5,066 nucleotides of DNA from Acetatifactor sp. (GTDB lineage Bacteria; Bacillota; Clostridia; Lachnospirales; Lachnospiraceae). Below the pieces are notes generated by a model, which ran no database searches, was not told the DNA's origin, and saw only the letters and a program-made list of their open reading frames with translations. The stretch is taken from the NCBI GenBank assembly GCA_024699575.1, contig JAILPF010000402.1, positions 1-5,066 on the forward strand, given 5' to 3'. Position 1 is the first letter of the stretch; the number at the start of each line of letters is the position of its first letter. The translations under genes and the position numbers were made by a program. This document shows positions 5,016 through 5,066 of this stretch, in pieces.

Positions 5016-5066
5016 CAGTTTTGGCCACAGTGCGATTTTCAGAGGTTGCAGCGTGGAATTATCCGT

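Overview
The window looks like an accessory, partly decaying stretch of a low-to-moderate GC Firmicutes chromosome. A Lachnospiraceae/Clostridia-type host is likeliest. The reasons are the strong AGGAGG-type ribosome sites, the clostridial character of the recognisable proteins, and GC-rich 'TGACCC...GTCCCC...GGTCA' intergenic repeats of a kind I associate with that group. The genus cannot be fixed from the sequence.

Left part (1-1600, + strand): a truncated RimJ/RimL-type GNAT acetyltransferase is followed by a scrap resembling the N-terminus of a second GNAT. Next comes an intact nucleoside-phosphorylase-family gene (446-1237). After it, 26 nt downstream behind a good Shine-Dalgarno, lies a dead ammonia-dependent NAD+ synthetase gene (nadE). 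It carries a Trp-to-TAG nonsense change and a large frame-shifting deletion of the catalytic core. Only the phosphorylase looks functional.

Middle (1596-2628): a 77-bp GC-rich inverted repeat fills the whole space between the stop codons of the nadE relic and a convergent minus-strand gene. That gene is a soluble GGDEF diguanylate cyclase with its own promoter and strong RBS. Its C-terminal tail resembles a ribbon-helix-helix DNA-binding domain, the most unusual protein architecture here. A second, related repeat cluster (2525-2624) lies behind its promoter and directly abuts the next gene.

Right-middle (2629-3663): a GHKL-ATPase/winged-helix protein of the AlbA_2 (Schlafen-like, 'RecG-like') family. 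It lacks the N-terminal AlbA_2 domain, and the truncation point coincides with the repeat cluster. A 474-nt stretch without a convincing gene follows. It holds several hairpins and a 28-bp-period direct repeat with a GATGTC core that looks like an orphan transposon end.

Right end (4138-5015): a two-gene unit encoding a membrane-anchored Cro/CI-type regulator (HTH plus two TM helices) and a membrane zinc-ribbon protein, closed by a clear intrinsic terminator. The second frame is continuous with the first apart from a single TAA.

I see no complete new defence or signalling system. The points most worth following up are the GGDEF-RHH fusion, the repeat elements sitting exactly at gene boundaries and breakpoints, and the 28-bp repeat array.
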